From: Caballeronia sp. TF1N1
Lineage (GTDB): Bacteria > Pseudomonadota > Gammaproteobacteria > Burkholderiales > Burkholderiaceae
Reading direction: 5' to 3'
Length of the DNA: 64,000 nucleotides
Assembly: GCF_022878925.1 (NCBI RefSeq)
Contig: NZ_CP084627.1
Coordinates: 1 to 64,000 of the forward strand
A program made the translations under genes and the position numbers. The notes below the pieces were generated by a model, which had not been told where the DNA came from, ran no database searches, and worked only from the letters and a program-made list of their open reading frames with translations. Of this stretch, positions 26,253-36,554 are shown piece after piece (position 1 is the first letter of the stretch; the number at the start of each line of letters is the position of its first letter).

Positions 26253-27188
26253 ATGAATCGTTCGTGGATCGCATCGTTTGCTTTCGCGGTAACTTGCGCT
26301 GCGAATGCGGCAGAACCCGCTGCATGTAAGAACGTGCGTTTCGCCGATGTCGGATGGACCGACATTGCCGCGACCACCGGGCTTGCATCGACGGTCATGC
26401 AGGGACTTGGTTATAGCCCGACGAAAACGATCGCATCGGTGCCGATCACCTTCGCCGGCGTGAAGAGCAAGCAGATCGACGTGTTCCTCGGCTACTGGTC
26501 GCCGACCATGGATCCGATGATCGATTCGTTCAAGAAAGCGAATCAGGTGAAAGTGCTGCCGACGCCGAATCTCATCGGTGCAAAGTACACGCTGGCGGTG
26601 CCGGAATACGCGTACAACGGCGGCATCAAGACGTTCAGCGATATCGCGAAGAACTACGACAAGCTCGACGGCAAGATCTATGGTATCGAGCCGGGCAACG
26701 ACGGTAACGCGCTCATCAAGAAGATGATCGACAGCAATCAGTACGGGCTCGGAAAGTTCAAGCTGGTTGAATCGAGCGAGGCGGGGATGCTTGTCGAAGT
26801 GAATCGCGCCATTCGCGACAAGAAGCCGATAGTGTTTCTTGGGTGGGAACCGCATCCCATGAACGTGCAGATGAAGATCGATTATCTCTCGGGCGGCGAC
26901 GATGTCTTCGGCCCCAACTACGGTGAAGCGCGCGTGCTGACCGTGACGCCGACCGATTACGACACACGTTGCCCGAATGTCGCGAAGTTCGTATCGAACC
27001 TGCGGTTCACGACGGACATTGAGAATCACGTCATGCTGCCGATCGTGAACAAAACCGACGCCAACAAGGCCGCGCGCGACTGGTTGAAGCGGAATCCCGC
27101 GGTGCTCGATAAATGGCTCGCAGGTGTCAAAACCTTCGATGGCAAGGACGGGTTGCCGGCGGTGAAGGCTTATGTCGCCGGCAACTGA
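26253..27188 (+). CDS. choX: Choline ABC transporter binding protein
   Basis: 311 residues with a signal peptide ending near ANA at 17-19. The mature sequence has the ChoX pattern VGWTDIAATTGLAS and IDVFLGYWSPTMDP. Aromatic cage candidates are W35, W82 and W198 (in GWEPH), which in the family wrap the quaternary ammonium. It should be the periplasmic receptor for ChoVW, although it is separated from them by the AraC gene. It ends 3 bp from the stop of the convergent aldolase gene. Confidence 0.9.
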   Translation: MNRSWIASFAFAVTCAANAAEPAACKNVRFADVGWTDIAATTGLASTVMQGLGYSPTKTIASVPITFAGVKSKQIDVFLGYWSPTMDPMIDSFKKANQVKVLPTPNLIGAKYTLAVPEYAYNGGIKTFSDIAKNYDKLDGKIYGIEPGNDGNALIKKMIDSNQYGLGKFKLVESSEAGMLVEVNRAIRDKKPIVFLGWEPHPMNVQMKIDYLSGGDDVFGPNYGEARVLTVTPTDYDTRCPNVAKFVSNLRFTTDIENHVMLPIVNKTDANKAARDWLKRNPAVLDKWLAGVKTFDGKDGLPAVKAYVAGN

Positions 27189-27191
27189 AGG

Positions 27192-27956
27192 TCAGGTGCG
27201 ATAGTCCGTCTTGCCGCCCTCGATCATGCGCAAGGCGGCTTGCCATTGCAGCGCGATGATCCCTTCCGACTCGTCCCTGCGATACTGCGCGGCAGTCGTT
27301 TCGCAAACCTTCTGCGAAGGCAGATTCAGCTCGCCGCCGCCCGCGAGCGCACGCAGTTGAATCTCGCAGGCGCGTTCGAGGAAATACATCTCTTGAAACG
27401 CCGAGGGAATCGACGGGCCGCAAGTGAGCAGCCCGTGATTGCGCAAGATCATCGCGTTATGCAGGCCGAGATCGTTGACGAGCCGGTCACGTTCCGCGAG
27501 ATCGAGCGCAATGCCTTCATAGTCATGGTAAGCAATGTGCCCGTAGTACTTGAGCGCATGCTGGCTGATCGGCAAAAGCCCCTGTTTTTGCGCCGATACC
27601 GCCGCGCCCGCCGCCGTATGCGTATGCACGACGCACACGACATCGTGACGCGCCATATGAATGGCCGAGTGAATGGTGAAGCCCGCCGGATTGACGAGAA
27701 ACCGCTCCGGATAATCCCGCGCCGCCGGATCCACCGCGCGTCCTTCGCTATCGATCAACACGAGGTCCGACGCGCGCATCTCGTCGAAGAGCACGCCGTA
27801 TTTGTTGATGAGGAAGTGATGGTCCGGCCCCGGCACGCGCGCACTGATGTGCGTGAAGATCATGTCGGTCCAGCGAAAATGCGCAATCACGCGGTAGAGC
27901 GCCGCCAGATCGCAACGCAGCGCCCATTCTTCCTTCGAATAACCGTGGTTCTCCAT
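27192..27956 (-). CDS. Class II aldolase/adducin-family protein
   Basis: 254 residues with AAGGAGG before the ATG. The Zn-binding motif is the VVHTHTAAG segment, with a later NHGLLTCG and the start FRWTDMIFTHISARVPG, all typical of fuculose-phosphate-aldolase-like folds. The family includes aldolases, epimerases, decarboxylases and non-catalytic adducins. The gene lies next to choline uptake genes and downstream of a third AraC-type regulator on the same strand (48-bp gap), so a role in breaking down a choline-related or sugar metabolite is possible; no substrate is evident. Confidence 0.85.
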   Translation of the reverse strand: MENHGYSKEEWALRCDLAALYRVIAHFRWTDMIFTHISARVPGPDHHFLINKYGVLFDEMRASDLVLIDSEGRAVDPAARDYPERFLVNPAGFTIHSAIHMARHDVVCVVHTHTAAGAAVSAQKQGLLPISQHALKYYGHIAYHDYEGIALDLAERDRLVNDLGLHNAMILRNHGLLTCGPSIPSAFQEMYFLERACEIQLRALAGGGELNLPSQKVCETTAAQYRRDESEGIIALQWQAALRMIEGGKTDYRT

Positions 27957-28004
27957 GCCGTTCCTCCTTGGGTTGTAAGCCGCGGATAACGTGGATAGAT
28001 CGTG

Positions 28005-29093
28005 TTAGATCGCCTGTGCGCGGCCCGGGAAAGTCTCGTCGTAGTCTAGCGTCTGATTCTCTTCTTCGGCGTTGCCAGAGCCGCCTTGTTCACGATACAT
28101 CATCGGCGGAAGACCGTATTGCTTGCGGAATTCGCGGCCGAGATGCGAGGCATCGGAAAAGCCGCAACTCGATGCAATATCCGCTACCGTCTTGTCCGAA
28201 CTCGTGAGCAGCCACGCCGCCGTGCGCAAACGCACTTGCTTTGCGTAGGCTTGCGGCGCCTTGCCGGTTTCCGCCTTGAACAGACGTTCGAGTTGACGCG
28301 TGGAAAGGTCAAGCTTGTGCGCGAGTTCGTCGAGCGTGAGCGAGCGTCCCACGTGCTGTTCCATCAGCAGAATGGCGCGCTTGACCTTGGGATGCGTCGC
28401 CGGCGCAAGTCCCGGCGGATGCGGCTGCGGCGCGTTGCCCTTCTGCATGTCGTCGACGAGGAGAATGCGCAATGCCTTTTGCACCGTCGCGGTCTCGAAG
28501 TGACGCAGCAGGATGGCGGCCGCGACATCGATGGATGCGCGTCCGCCCGAACACGTAATGCGCCGCCTGTCGATCACGAAGAGCCGGTCCGCCACGAGCG
28601 CCTGCTCATCCACGTGCGGAAAGCGTTCGACGAAATCCCAGTAGTGAAACCAGCTTACGCAGATTCGATGCCCTTCCAGCACGCCCGCACGCATGAGCGA
28701 GAAAACGCCCGTGCACATGCCGACGATGGTTGCATCGAGTGCGGCGGCGCGGCGGATGAACTGCAAGGTGGCATCGCTTGCGGAGGGCCCCGAGTGCAAG
28801 AGACCGCCGACCACGACGACGTAATCGAAGTGCTCGGCCTGGTCGAAAGTCTCCCACGGCGTGATCTGGATGCCGCAGCTTGCGCGCACGGGTGCGAGCG
28901 TCTCGCCGATCACGCTCCACGAACAGCGCACGGGGCGGCTGAAATCGCCTTCATCGGCGGAAAGGCGCAAGAGATCGACGAAACCGGAGAACGCGGTCAG
29001 CGTGAAGTTCGGCAACAGCACGATGCCGAAGCGAATACGCGATTTGGATTGACCGTCGATGGAAAGCGGCGGAAGCGATTCTGCGGGGTTCAT
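28005..29093 (-). CDS. GlxA-type AraC-family regulator (third, divergent paralogue)
   Basis: 362 residues from the ATG at 29093; longer in-frame sequence upstream is Arg/His-rich and non-coding in character. A DJ-1/PfpI-like N-terminal domain (RIRFGIVLLPNFTLTAF, VGMCTGVFSLMRAGVLEG) precedes an AraC domain (TLDELAHKLDLSTRQLERLF, VADIASSCGFSDASHLGREF). Its recognition helices differ from those of the two GbdR-like proteins. It probably governs the adjacent aldolase gene or another quaternary-amine pathway such as carnitine; that is inference. Confidence 0.85.
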   Translation of the reverse strand: MNPAESLPPLSIDGQSKSRIRFGIVLLPNFTLTAFSGFVDLLRLSADEGDFSRPVRCSWSVIGETLAPVRASCGIQITPWETFDQAEHFDYVVVVGGLLHSGPSASDATLQFIRRAAALDATIVGMCTGVFSLMRAGVLEGHRICVSWFHYWDFVERFPHVDEQALVADRLFVIDRRRITCSGGRASIDVAAAILLRHFETATVQKALRILLVDDMQKGNAPQPHPPGLAPATHPKVKRAILLMEQHVGRSLTLDELAHKLDLSTRQLERLFKAETGKAPQAYAKQVRLRTAAWLLTSSDKTVADIASSCGFSDASHLGREFRKQYGLPPMMYREQGGSGNAEEENQTLDYDETFPGRAQAI

Positions 29094-29175
29094 GCGCGTG
29101 AAGTGCGGCGGCCTGGAAGTATGCCGCGAGCATATCACTCGTGCGTGGAGCACGGGCGCATGGTCAGAAATGAGA

Positions 29176-29197
29176 AGGGCCGCGATACGGCGGCCCT
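29176..29197 (-). terminator. Hairpin terminator after the small membrane-protein gene
   Basis: AGGGCCGC (29176-29183) and GCGGCCCT (29190-29197) form an 8-bp GC-rich stem with a 6-base loop. On the minus strand it is followed by the T-rich TTCTCATTTCTG. It sits 10 bp past the stop of the gene at 29207. Confidence 0.65.
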
Positions 29198-29206
29198 GAA
29201 AGAAAA

Positions 29207-29521
29207 CTAGTTGCCCAGCACGGCGATGGCCCAGGCGAACGCCGAGCCGACGAGCGCGCCGGTGGTTCGACCGAGTAGGCTTGCGACGGTGTAGTCGGCC
29301 CAGCGCTGTTCGACTTCGGCCTTCAATACGCCGAAGTAACGCAAGGCGGGATCGACGCAACACGCGACCATCAACGCGGCCCAGGTGGGCGCTTCGCGCG
29401 TGAGAACGTGTTCGGGAGAAATGATGTCGATGGCCTGAAGCAAGCCGACCACCGCGGCGCCGACAATGAAAGCAAGAGTCCAGGATTTGAAGAACTGATC
29501 GGGAAGAGCAGAGCTTTGCAT
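29207..29521 (-). CDS. Small hypothetical membrane protein
   Basis: 104 residues. Hydrophobic segments near residues 14-32 (SWTLAFIVGAAVVGLLQAI), 47-65 and 84-102 predict two or three membrane helices. The N-terminal MQSSALPDQF carries no signal-peptidase site. There is no recognised domain and no operon partner. A hairpin terminator follows. The reading frame is plausible because of codon bias and the terminator, but the function is unknown. Confidence 0.55.
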   Translation of the reverse strand: MQSSALPDQFFKSWTLAFIVGAAVVGLLQAIDIISPEHVLTREAPTWAALMVACCVDPALRYFGVLKAEVEQRWADYTVASLLGRTTGALVGSAFAWAIAVLGN

Positions 29522-29915
29522 GGATACAGAAGACGAAGGAACAACAGAGAAACGAGCGACGCGTCAAGCCTTGAAGGGTGGCCGCTCACGGACTTAGGGA
29601 ATATACCGAGACGTCCTCTTTCGGCCCGTAGGATCAGTCTCAAAAATCCCGCGATCTGCAACGAAGCTGCGCAAAAACGCGCCAACCTCGAAATGCTCTG
29701 CTACCGCCGCGTTCGAGTGGCGGACTCATGCGGCGACTTTCGATCAAACGTCATGAACCTTGGTAAATCCGTCATTGGGGCGAGCGTTCCCGCGCGCTGA
29801 CGCCGCCATCCCATTTCGATGCCGCTTTTGTTCTATCGGACGGATTTGCGGTTTGGTGCAATGAGCACAGTCGCGAAAGGTGGGCAAGCGGCCCATGATC
29901 CAACCAGGAATGCAC
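29522..29915. other. Intergenic region upstream of sdaA
   Basis: 394 bp with no credible gene. It must hold the promoter of the sdaA-sox operon. CAGTCGCGAAAGG near 29868 loosely recalls the ATGTCGGAAAAGG segment upstream of glyA, but the resemblance is weak. No terminator or riboswitch was recognised. Confidence 0.4.
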
Positions 29916-31310
29916 ATGAACGTCAGCGTTTTCGATCTGTTCAAGATCGGCATCGGTCCTTCCAGCTCGCATACCGTCGGGCCGATGATCGCGGCGTGCC
30001 GCTTCGCCTCGCATATCGAGGACGCGAGTCTGCTTGGCTTCGTCACGCGGGTGCGCGCTGAACTGTTCGGCTCGCTCGGCGCCACCGGCAAGGGCCACGG
30101 CACCGACAAGGCCGTGCTGCTCGGCCTGGAAGGCAATCTGCCCGATCTTATCGATCCCGACCTGATCGCGCCGCGCCTCAGAGAAATTCGCGAGACGAAG
30201 CGCCTGATGTTGCTCGGCAAGCATGCGGTCGCATTCGAAGAGCGCGAACACATCGGCTTTTATCGCAAGCTGATGCCGGGTGCGCCGGGATCGAGCATCG
30301 TGCATCCGAACGGCATGCGCTTTCAGGCGTTCGACGAGAACGGCCAGCTGCTCGTCGAGAAAGAATACTTCTCGGTCGGCGGCGGTTTCGTCGTGAATCG
30401 CGAAGGCGATCGCGTCAACGGACTGCGCGCGGGCGGCAGCGTGCCGTATCCGTTTCGCACCGGCGACGATCTCATGCGCGTGTGCAAGGAGACAGGTCTG
30501 TCTATCGCCGAGATCACGTTGCAAAACGAATGCGCGAATCGCAGCGAACAGGAAGTGCGCGAGGGCATGCTCGCCGTGTGGCGCGTGATGGCGGCATGCG
30601 TCGAGCGCGGCTGCAAAGAGCGCGGCGAGTTGCCGGGACCGATGCACGTCAAGCGTCGCGCGGCGGATCTTTCGTCGCAACTGCGCTTTCGTTCCGAAGA
30701 GTCGTTGCGCGATCCGCTTTCGATGCTCGACTGGGTCAACCTCTATGCAATGGCCGTCAACGAAGAGAACGCGGCGGGCGGCCGCGTCGTCACCGCGCCG
30801 ACCAATGGCGCAGCGGGCGTGATCCCCGCCGTGCTGCACTACTACGTGAGGTTCATGCACGGCTCGAACGACGATGGCATCGTGCGCTTTCTTCTTACGG
30901 CAGCCGCCATCGGCATCATCTACAAGGAAACGGCTTCGATCTCGGGTGCCGAAGTGGGCTGCCAGGGCGAAGTGGGCGTGGCCTGCTCGATGGCCGCTGC
31001 CGCGCTGGCATCGGTCATGGGCGGCACGCCCGCGCAAGTCGAAAACGCCGCCGAAATCGGCATGGAACATAACCTTGGCATGACCTGCGACCCGGTGGGC
31101 GGCCTCGTGCAGATTCCCTGCATCGAGCGCAACGCGATGGGCGCGATCAAGGCCATCAACGCCGCGCGCATGGCGATGAAGGGCGACGGCCAGCATTACG
31201 TCTCGCTCGATTCGGTCATCAAGACCATGCGCGAAACCGGCGCCGATATGAAAACGAAATACAAGGAGACGTCGCGCGGCGGACTGGCCGTCAACGTCAT
31301 CGAATGCTGA
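29916..31310 (+). CDS. sdaA: L-serine ammonia-lyase (iron-sulfur)
   Basis: 464 residues. Start at 29916 with AGGA 6 bases upstream; ATGs two and seven codons earlier are alternatives. N-terminal [20 protein letters not shown] is the substrate-binding start of the family. Cysteines for the 4Fe-4S cluster lie in [14 protein letters not shown] and [18 protein letters not shown]. It converts serine to pyruvate and ammonia, the exit step for glycine made by the sarcosine oxidase encoded just downstream after GlyA converts it to serine. It is the first gene of a sox operon. Confidence 0.95.
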   Translation: MNVSVFDLFKIGIGPSSSHTVGPMIAACRFASHIEDASLLGFVTRVRAELFGSLGATGKGHGTDKAVLLGLEGNLPDLIDPDLIAPRLREIRETKRLMLLGKHAVAFEEREHIGFYRKLMPGAPGSSIVHPNGMRFQAFDENGQLLVEKEYFSVGGGFVVNREGDRVNGLRAGGSVPYPFRTGDDLMRVCKETGLSIAEITLQNECANRSEQEVREGMLAVWRVMAACVERGCKERGELPGPMHVKRRAADLSSQLRFRSEESLRDPLSMLDWVNLYAMAVNEENAAGGRVVTAPTNGAAGVIPAVLHYYVRFMHGSNDDGIVRFLLTAAAIGIIYKETASISGAEVGCQGEVGVACSMAAAALASVMGGTPAQVENAAEIGMEHNLGMTCDPVGGLVQIPCIERNAMGAIKAINAARMAMKGDGQHYVSLDSVIKTMRETGADMKTKYKETSRGGLAVNVIEC

Positions 31311-31341
31311 ATTCAGTACGTCACGAAGGAAAGGAAACACC

Positions 31342-32586
31342 ATGACCCGCTATTCGATCTTCAGCCTCTTGCGCAACGGCATGTCGTATCACGAGAACTG
31401 GGAGCGCCAGTGGCGAAGCCCCGAGCCCAAGCGCGAATACGACGTGGTGATCGTCGGCGGCGGCGGGCATGGTCTTGCGACGGCGTATTACCTGGCGAAG
31501 GAACACGGCATCACGAATGTCGCGATCCTGGAGAAGGGATGGATAGGCGGCGGCAATACCGCGCGCAACACGACGATCGTGCGCTCGAACTATCTGTGGG
31601 ACGAATCTGCGGCTTTATACGAAAAGGCAATGAAGCTGTGGGAAGGCCTTTCGCAAGACCTCAACTACAACGTCATGTTCAGCCAGCGCGGCGTGATGAA
31701 TCTCGCGCATACGCTGCAGGACGTGCGCGATACCGAACGCCGCGTGAACGCCAACCGTCTCAATGGCGTCGATGCCGAGTTCCTCACGCCCGCGCAGATC
31801 AAGGAAATCGAGCCGACTATCAATCTCAATAGCCGCTATCCGGTGCTGGGTGCGTCGATTCAACGGCGCGGCGGCGTCGCGCGTCACGATGCCGTGGCGT
31901 GGGGCTTTGCGCGCGGCGCGGATCAGGCGGGCGTGGACATCATCCAGAACTGTCAGGTCACGGGAATTCGGCGCGACGGCAGCCAAGTCACAGGCGTCGA
32001 TACCACCAAGGGTTTCATCAAGGCGAAGAAGGTCGCGGTGGTCGCGGCGGGCAATACGACATCGCTTGCGGATATGGCCGGCGTGCGTCTGCCGCTCGAA
32101 AGCCATCCGCTGCAGGCGCTCGTGTCCGAGCCCATCAAGCCGGTAGTCAACACGGTCGTCATGTCGAACGCGGTGCACGCTTACATCAGCCAGTCCGACA
32201 AGGGCGATCTCGTGATCGGCGCGGGCGTCGATCAATACACGGGCTTCGGGCAGCGCGGCAGTTTTCAGATTATCGAAGGCACGCTGGAGGCTATCGTCGA
32301 AATGTTCCCGGTGTTCTCGCGTGTGCGCATGAATCGCCAGTGGGGCGGCATTGTCGATGTCTCGCCGGATGCTTGCCCGATCATCAGCAAGACGGATGTA
32401 AAGGGCCTCTATTTCAATTGCGGCTGGGGCACGGGCGGCTTCAAGGCGACGCCGGGCTCGGGCTGGGCGTACGCGCACACCATCGCGAAAGACGAGCCGC
32501 ATGCGCTGAATGCGCCGTTCTCGCTGGAGCGCTTCTATACGGGTCATCTGATCGACGAACACGGCGCGGCTGCCGTGGCGCACTAA
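31342..32586 (+). CDS. soxB: Sarcosine oxidase beta subunit
   Basis: 414 residues. FAD-binding motif [18 protein letters not shown] at about 35-52, [15 protein letters not shown] where the family binds covalent FMN at a nearby His, and C-terminal [14 protein letters not shown]. It is the catalytic flavin subunit of the heterotetrameric enzyme that oxidises sarcosine to glycine and transfers the methyl group to tetrahydrofolate. Ribosome-binding GGAAAGGAAA precedes the ATG. The gene order B-D-A-G is that of Pseudomonas and Corynebacterium. Confidence 0.96.
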   Translation: MTRYSIFSLLRNGMSYHENWERQWRSPEPKREYDVVIVGGGGHGLATAYYLAKEHGITNVAILEKGWIGGGNTARNTTIVRSNYLWDESAALYEKAMKLWEGLSQDLNYNVMFSQRGVMNLAHTLQDVRDTERRVNANRLNGVDAEFLTPAQIKEIEPTINLNSRYPVLGASIQRRGGVARHDAVAWGFARGADQAGVDIIQNCQVTGIRRDGSQVTGVDTTKGFIKAKKVAVVAAGNTTSLADMAGVRLPLESHPLQALVSEPIKPVVNTVVMSNAVHAYISQSDKGDLVIGAGVDQYTGFGQRGSFQIIEGTLEAIVEMFPVFSRVRMNRQWGGIVDVSPDACPIISKTDVKGLYFNCGWGTGGFKATPGSGWAYAHTIAKDEPHALNAPFSLERFYTGHLIDEHGAAAVAH

Positions 32587-32609
32587 TCGCACTTTAGGGA
32601 GTTAGGAAC

Positions 32610-32912
32610 ATGTTGCTGATCGAATGCCCCTGGTGCGGCCCGCGCGCCGAAAGCGAATTTTCCTGCGGCGGCGAAGCGGATATCGCGCGCCCGCTCGAAA
32701 CGGACAAGCTCACCGACAAGGAATGGGGCGATTACCTCTTCATGCGCAAGAACTCGCGCGGCAAGCATCGCGAGCAATGGATGCATGCGCAAGGCTGCCG
32801 CCGCTGGTTCAAGGCGCAACGCGATACGGTTTCATACGAGATTCAGGGCTACGAGACGTTCGACCGTCCGCTTGCCGTGATGGACACGAATAACGGAGGC
32901 ACGTCGAAATGA
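32610..32912 (+). CDS. soxD: Sarcosine oxidase delta subunit
   Basis: 100 residues. Zinc-binding CPWCGPR at residues 6-12, with further Cys and His in FSCGG and HAQGCRRWF, matches the small SoxD scaffold subunit of the heterotetramer. The stop overlaps the soxA start as ATGA at 32909-32912. It has no catalytic role in the family but stabilises the complex. Confidence 0.95.
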   Translation: MLLIECPWCGPRAESEFSCGGEADIARPLETDKLTDKEWGDYLFMRKNSRGKHREQWMHAQGCRRWFKAQRDTVSYEIQGYETFDRPLAVMDTNNGGTSK

Positions 32913-35911
32913 GCCAGAAAGACCGACTCGACGCGGGTGGACGCATCAACCGCGCGATTGCGTTGACGTTCACCTTCAACGGCAAGACGTATCAGGGTTT
33001 TCAAGGCGATACGCTCGCCTCCGCGCTGCTCGCCAACGGCCAGCATTTCGTTGCGCGTAGCTGGAAGTATCACCGGCCCCGCGGCATCGTCACGGCAGGT
33101 GTGGAAGAGCCGAATGCCGTCGTGCAGTTGGAAACCGGCGCGTACACGGTGCCCAATGCGCGTGCCACCGAAATCGAGCTGTATCAGGGACTCGTCGCGA
33201 CGAGTGTGAATGCGAAGCCGAGCATCGAGAACGATCGCATGGCCGTGAATCAGAAGATCGCGCGCTTCATTCCAGCGGGCTTCTACTACAAGACCTTCAT
33301 GTGGCCGCGCAAATTCTGGCCGAAGTACGAAGAAGTGATTCGCGATGCAGCGGGTCTCGGCAAGGCGCCCGAGCAACGCGACGCGGATCGTTACGACAAG
33401 TGCTTCGCGCATTGCGACGTGCTCGTGGTCGGCGGCGGTCCTTCGGGACTCGCGGCGGCGCATGCGGCGGGTTTGTCGGGCGCGCGCGTGATTCTCGTCG
33501 ACGATCAAAGCGAACTCGGCGGCTCGTTGCTCTCGTGCCGCGCGGAGATCGATGGCAAGCCCGCGCTGCAATGGGTGCAGAAGATCGAAGCCGAACTGCG
33601 CAAAATGCCCGACGTGAAGGTACTTTCGCGCAGCACGGCGTTCGGCTATCAGGATCACAACCTCGTGACCATCACGCAGCGTCTGACCGAGCATCTGCCG
33701 GTGTCGTTGCGCAAGGGCACGCGTGAACTGCTGTGGAAGGTGCGCGCCAAGCGCGTGATTCTCGCGACGGGCGCGCACGAGCGGCCTATCGTGTTCGGCA
33801 ACAACGATTTGCCGGGCGTGATGATGGCCTCCGCCATATCGACGTATCTGCATCGCTATGCGGTGTTGCCGGGACGTCGCGCGGTCGTGTTCACCAACAA
33901 CGATGACGCGTATCAATGCGCGCTCGATCTGAAGGCGGCCGGCGCGGACGTCACGGTCGTCGATCCGCGCCCGGCGGAAACGAAAGGCGCGTTGCCTGCT
34001 GCCGCGCGTCGCTATGGCGTGCGCGTCATCAACAATGCGGTCATCACGGCGGCGCACGGCAAGCTGCGCGTGTCGTCAGTAGAAGTCGCAGCTTATGCGA
34101 AGGGGCAAGTCGGCGCGAAGCAGTCCGACCTGCAATGCGAACTCGTGGCGATGTCGGGCGGCTGGAGTCCCGTGTTGCATCTCTTCGCGCAATCGGGCGG
34201 CAAGGCGCACTGGCACGAGGATAAAGCCTGCTTCGTCCCCGGCAAGGCCATGCAACTGGAAAGCAGCGTGGGCGCGTGCGCGGGCGAGTTCTCGCTGGCG
34301 CGCGGCATCCGCTTCGCACTCGATGCGGGCGCCGACGCAGCGCGCGCGGCAGGGCTTATCGTCGCGCGGCCGAATCCGGTGCAAGTGGCCGAGATCACGG
34401 AAGCGCCGTTGTTGCCGTTGTGGCTCGTCGGTGGACGCGAACTCGCGACGCGCGGCCCCAAGCAGTTCATCGACTTCCAAAACGACGTCTCCGCCGCCGA
34501 CATCTTTCTCGCGGCGCGTGAAGGCTTCGAATCGGTCGAGCACGTGAAGCGTTATACGGCGATGGGTTTCGGCACCGATCAAGGCAAGCTCGGCAACATC
34601 AACGGCATGGCGATTCTCGCGCAAGCTCTGAACAAGACGATTCCCGAGACCGGCACGACGACCTTCCGCCCGAACTACACGCCGGTTTCCTTCGGCACGT
34701 TCGCGGGCCGCGAACTGGGCGAGTTTCTCGATCCGGTGCGCAAGACGGCGGTTCACGAATGGCACGTTCAGAACGGCGCCGCGTTCGAGGATGTCGGCAA
34801 CTGGAAGCGTCCCTGGTACTACCCGAAGGCGGGCGAGGACATGCACGCGGCAGTCGCGCGCGAATCGCTCGCAGTGCGCGAAAGCGTCGGCATTCTCGAT
34901 GCATCGACGCTCGGCAAGATCGACATTCAAGGCCCGGATGCGGCTCAGTTGCTGAACTGGGTCTATACGAATCCGTGGAGCAAGCTCGAAGTCGGCAAGT
35001 GCCGCTACGGTCTCATGCTCGACGAAAACGGCATGATTTTCGACGACGGCGTGACCGTGCGCCTGGCCGACCAGCATTACATGATGACGACCACCACGGG
35101 CGGCGCGGCGCGCGTACTCACGTGGCTCGAACGCTGGCTGCAAACCGAATGGCCCGACATGCGCGTGCGGCTTGCCTCCGTGACGGATCACTGGGCCACG
35201 TTCGCGGTCGTCGGACCGAACAGCCGCAAGGTGCTGCAGAAGGTGTGTCACGACATCGACTTCGCGAACGCCGCGTTCCCGTTCATGAGCTATCGCGAGG
35301 GCACGGTGGCGGGTGCATCGGCGCGCGTGATGCGCATCAGCTTCTCGGGCGAACTCGCGTATGAAGTGAACGTGCCGGCCAATGTCGGACGCGCGGTGTG
35401 GGAAGCCATCATGGAAGCGGGCGCGGAATTCGACATCACGCCCTACGGCACCGAAACCATGCACGTGTTGCGCGCGGAGAAGGGCTACATCATCGTGGGC
35501 CAGGATACGGATGGCTCGATGACGCCTTACGACCTCGGCATGGGCGGGCTAGTCGCGAAGTCGAAGGACTTCATCGGCAAGCGTTCGCTCACGCGTTCGG
35601 ACACCGCCAAGCCGGGACGCAAGCAGTTCGTCGGTCTGCTCTCGGACGATCCTTCGTTTGTCATTCCGGAAGGCTCGCAGATCGTCGCGGGTCCGTTCCA
35701 GGGCGACTCGGCGCCAATGCTCGGTCATGTCACATCGAGCTATTTCAGCCCTATTTTGAAGCGCTCGATTGCGCTTGCCGTGGTGAAGGGCGGTCTCGAC
35801 AAGATCGGCGAGGCGGTCACCATTCCGCTTTCGAGCGGCAAGCAGATCAACGCAAAAATCACCAGTTCGGTGTTCTACGATAGCGAAGGAGCACGTCAGC
35901 ATGTGGAATGA
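32909..35911 (+). CDS. soxA: Sarcosine oxidase alpha subunit
   Basis: 1000 residues. N-terminal ferredoxin-like fold without the iron-sulfur cysteines (about 1-100), then an NAD(P)/FAD Rossmann domain starting VVGGGPSGLAAAHAAGLSG near 170. The aminomethyltransferase (GcvT-like) domain, about 620-990, should bind tetrahydrofolate and form 5,10-methylene-THF. It ends with the typical GKQINAKITSSVFYD. The length is normal for the family. It overlaps soxD (ATGA) and soxG (11 bases), so translation is coupled. Confidence 0.96.
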   Translation: MSQKDRLDAGGRINRAIALTFTFNGKTYQGFQGDTLASALLANGQHFVARSWKYHRPRGIVTAGVEEPNAVVQLETGAYTVPNARATEIELYQGLVATSVNAKPSIENDRMAVNQKIARFIPAGFYYKTFMWPRKFWPKYEEVIRDAAGLGKAPEQRDADRYDKCFAHCDVLVVGGGPSGLAAAHAAGLSGARVILVDDQSELGGSLLSCRAEIDGKPALQWVQKIEAELRKMPDVKVLSRSTAFGYQDHNLVTITQRLTEHLPVSLRKGTRELLWKVRAKRVILATGAHERPIVFGNNDLPGVMMASAISTYLHRYAVLPGRRAVVFTNNDDAYQCALDLKAAGADVTVVDPRPAETKGALPAAARRYGVRVINNAVITAAHGKLRVSSVEVAAYAKGQVGAKQSDLQCELVAMSGGWSPVLHLFAQSGGKAHWHEDKACFVPGKAMQLESSVGACAGEFSLARGIRFALDAGADAARAAGLIVARPNPVQVAEITEAPLLPLWLVGGRELATRGPKQFIDFQNDVSAADIFLAAREGFESVEHVKRYTAMGFGTDQGKLGNINGMAILAQALNKTIPETGTTTFRPNYTPVSFGTFAGRELGEFLDPVRKTAVHEWHVQNGAAFEDVGNWKRPWYYPKAGEDMHAAVARESLAVRESVGILDASTLGKIDIQGPDAAQLLNWVYTNPWSKLEVGKCRYGLMLDENGMIFDDGVTVRLADQHYMMTTTTGGAARVLTWLERWLQTEWPDMRVRLASVTDHWATFAVVGPNSRKVLQKVCHDIDFANAAFPFMSYREGTVAGASARVMRISFSGELAYEVNVPANVGRAVWEAIMEAGAEFDITPYGTETMHVLRAEKGYIIVGQDTDGSMTPYDLGMGGLVAKSKDFIGKRSLTRSDTAKPGRKQFVGLLSDDPSFVIPEGSQIVAGPFQGDSAPMLGHVTSSYFSPILKRSIALAVVKGGLDKIGEAVTIPLSSGKQINAKITSSVFYDSEGARQHVE

Positions 35912-36554
35912 AACCAGAGGTTCCTCGACGGTCGTCGATCGCGTCACGGTTGGACAAGGGGTGTGGCAGGAGTCACCGCTCGTCGGCGCGGATGCGTTGC
36001 TGAAGGCGCATCAGGCGGGCTCGCAGAAAGCGTTTCGTCTTTCCGAGCGGCCGTTTCTCCAACTCGTCAACATGCGTGGCGATACGCGCGATGCGGCCTT
36101 CGTGCAGGCCGTGCAAAGCGTGATTGGCTGCGCGCCACCCGACAAACCGAACACCACCGCGCGCGGCAATGGCTACGACATGCTGTGGCTCGGCCCCGAT
36201 GAATGGCTCGTGCGCTCACTGACCGCGCACGATGCCGCACGCCCCGCGCCGCTCGAAGCGAAGTTGCGCGACGCGTTCAAGGGCGCGTTCGCGGCAGCTG
36301 TGGATATCGGCAGTGGCTATACGGTGCTCGAAATCGATGGCCCGCGCACGCGCGATGTCCTTTCACGCGGATGCCCGCTCGACCTGCATCCGAAAGTATT
36401 CGGCGAAGGGCAGTGCGCGCAGAGTCATTACTTCAAGGCTTCGCTCACGCTCGTGCCGTTGGGCGGTGACCGCTTCGAACTGATCATCCGCCGCAGCTTC
36501 GCGGACTACTTCGTGAAGATCATGCTCGATGCCGCCGAGCCCTTGCTCGCATGA
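35901..36554 (+). CDS. soxG: Sarcosine oxidase gamma subunit
   Basis: 217 residues, GcvT-like fold. LWLGPDEWLVRS and LEIDGPRTRDVLSRGCPLDLHPKVF are diagnostic of SoxG, the fourth subunit of the tetramer. The start overlaps soxA by 11 bases and the stop overlaps the next gene as ATGA. Confidence 0.95.
   Translation: MWNETRGSSTVVDRVTVGQGVWQESPLVGADALLKAHQAGSQKAFRLSERPFLQLVNMRGDTRDAAFVQAVQSVIGCAPPDKPNTTARGNGYDMLWLGPDEWLVRSLTAHDAARPAPLEAKLRDAFKGAFAAAVDIGSGYTVLEIDGPRTRDVLSRGCPLDLHPKVFGEGQCAQSHYFKASLTLVPLGGDRFELIIRRSFADYFVKIMLDAAEPLLA

Noticed and set aside
28005..29567. 520-residue version of the AraC gene at 28005
   Set aside because: The extra N-terminus is Arg/His-rich, overlaps another gene and its terminator, and lacks family similarity.
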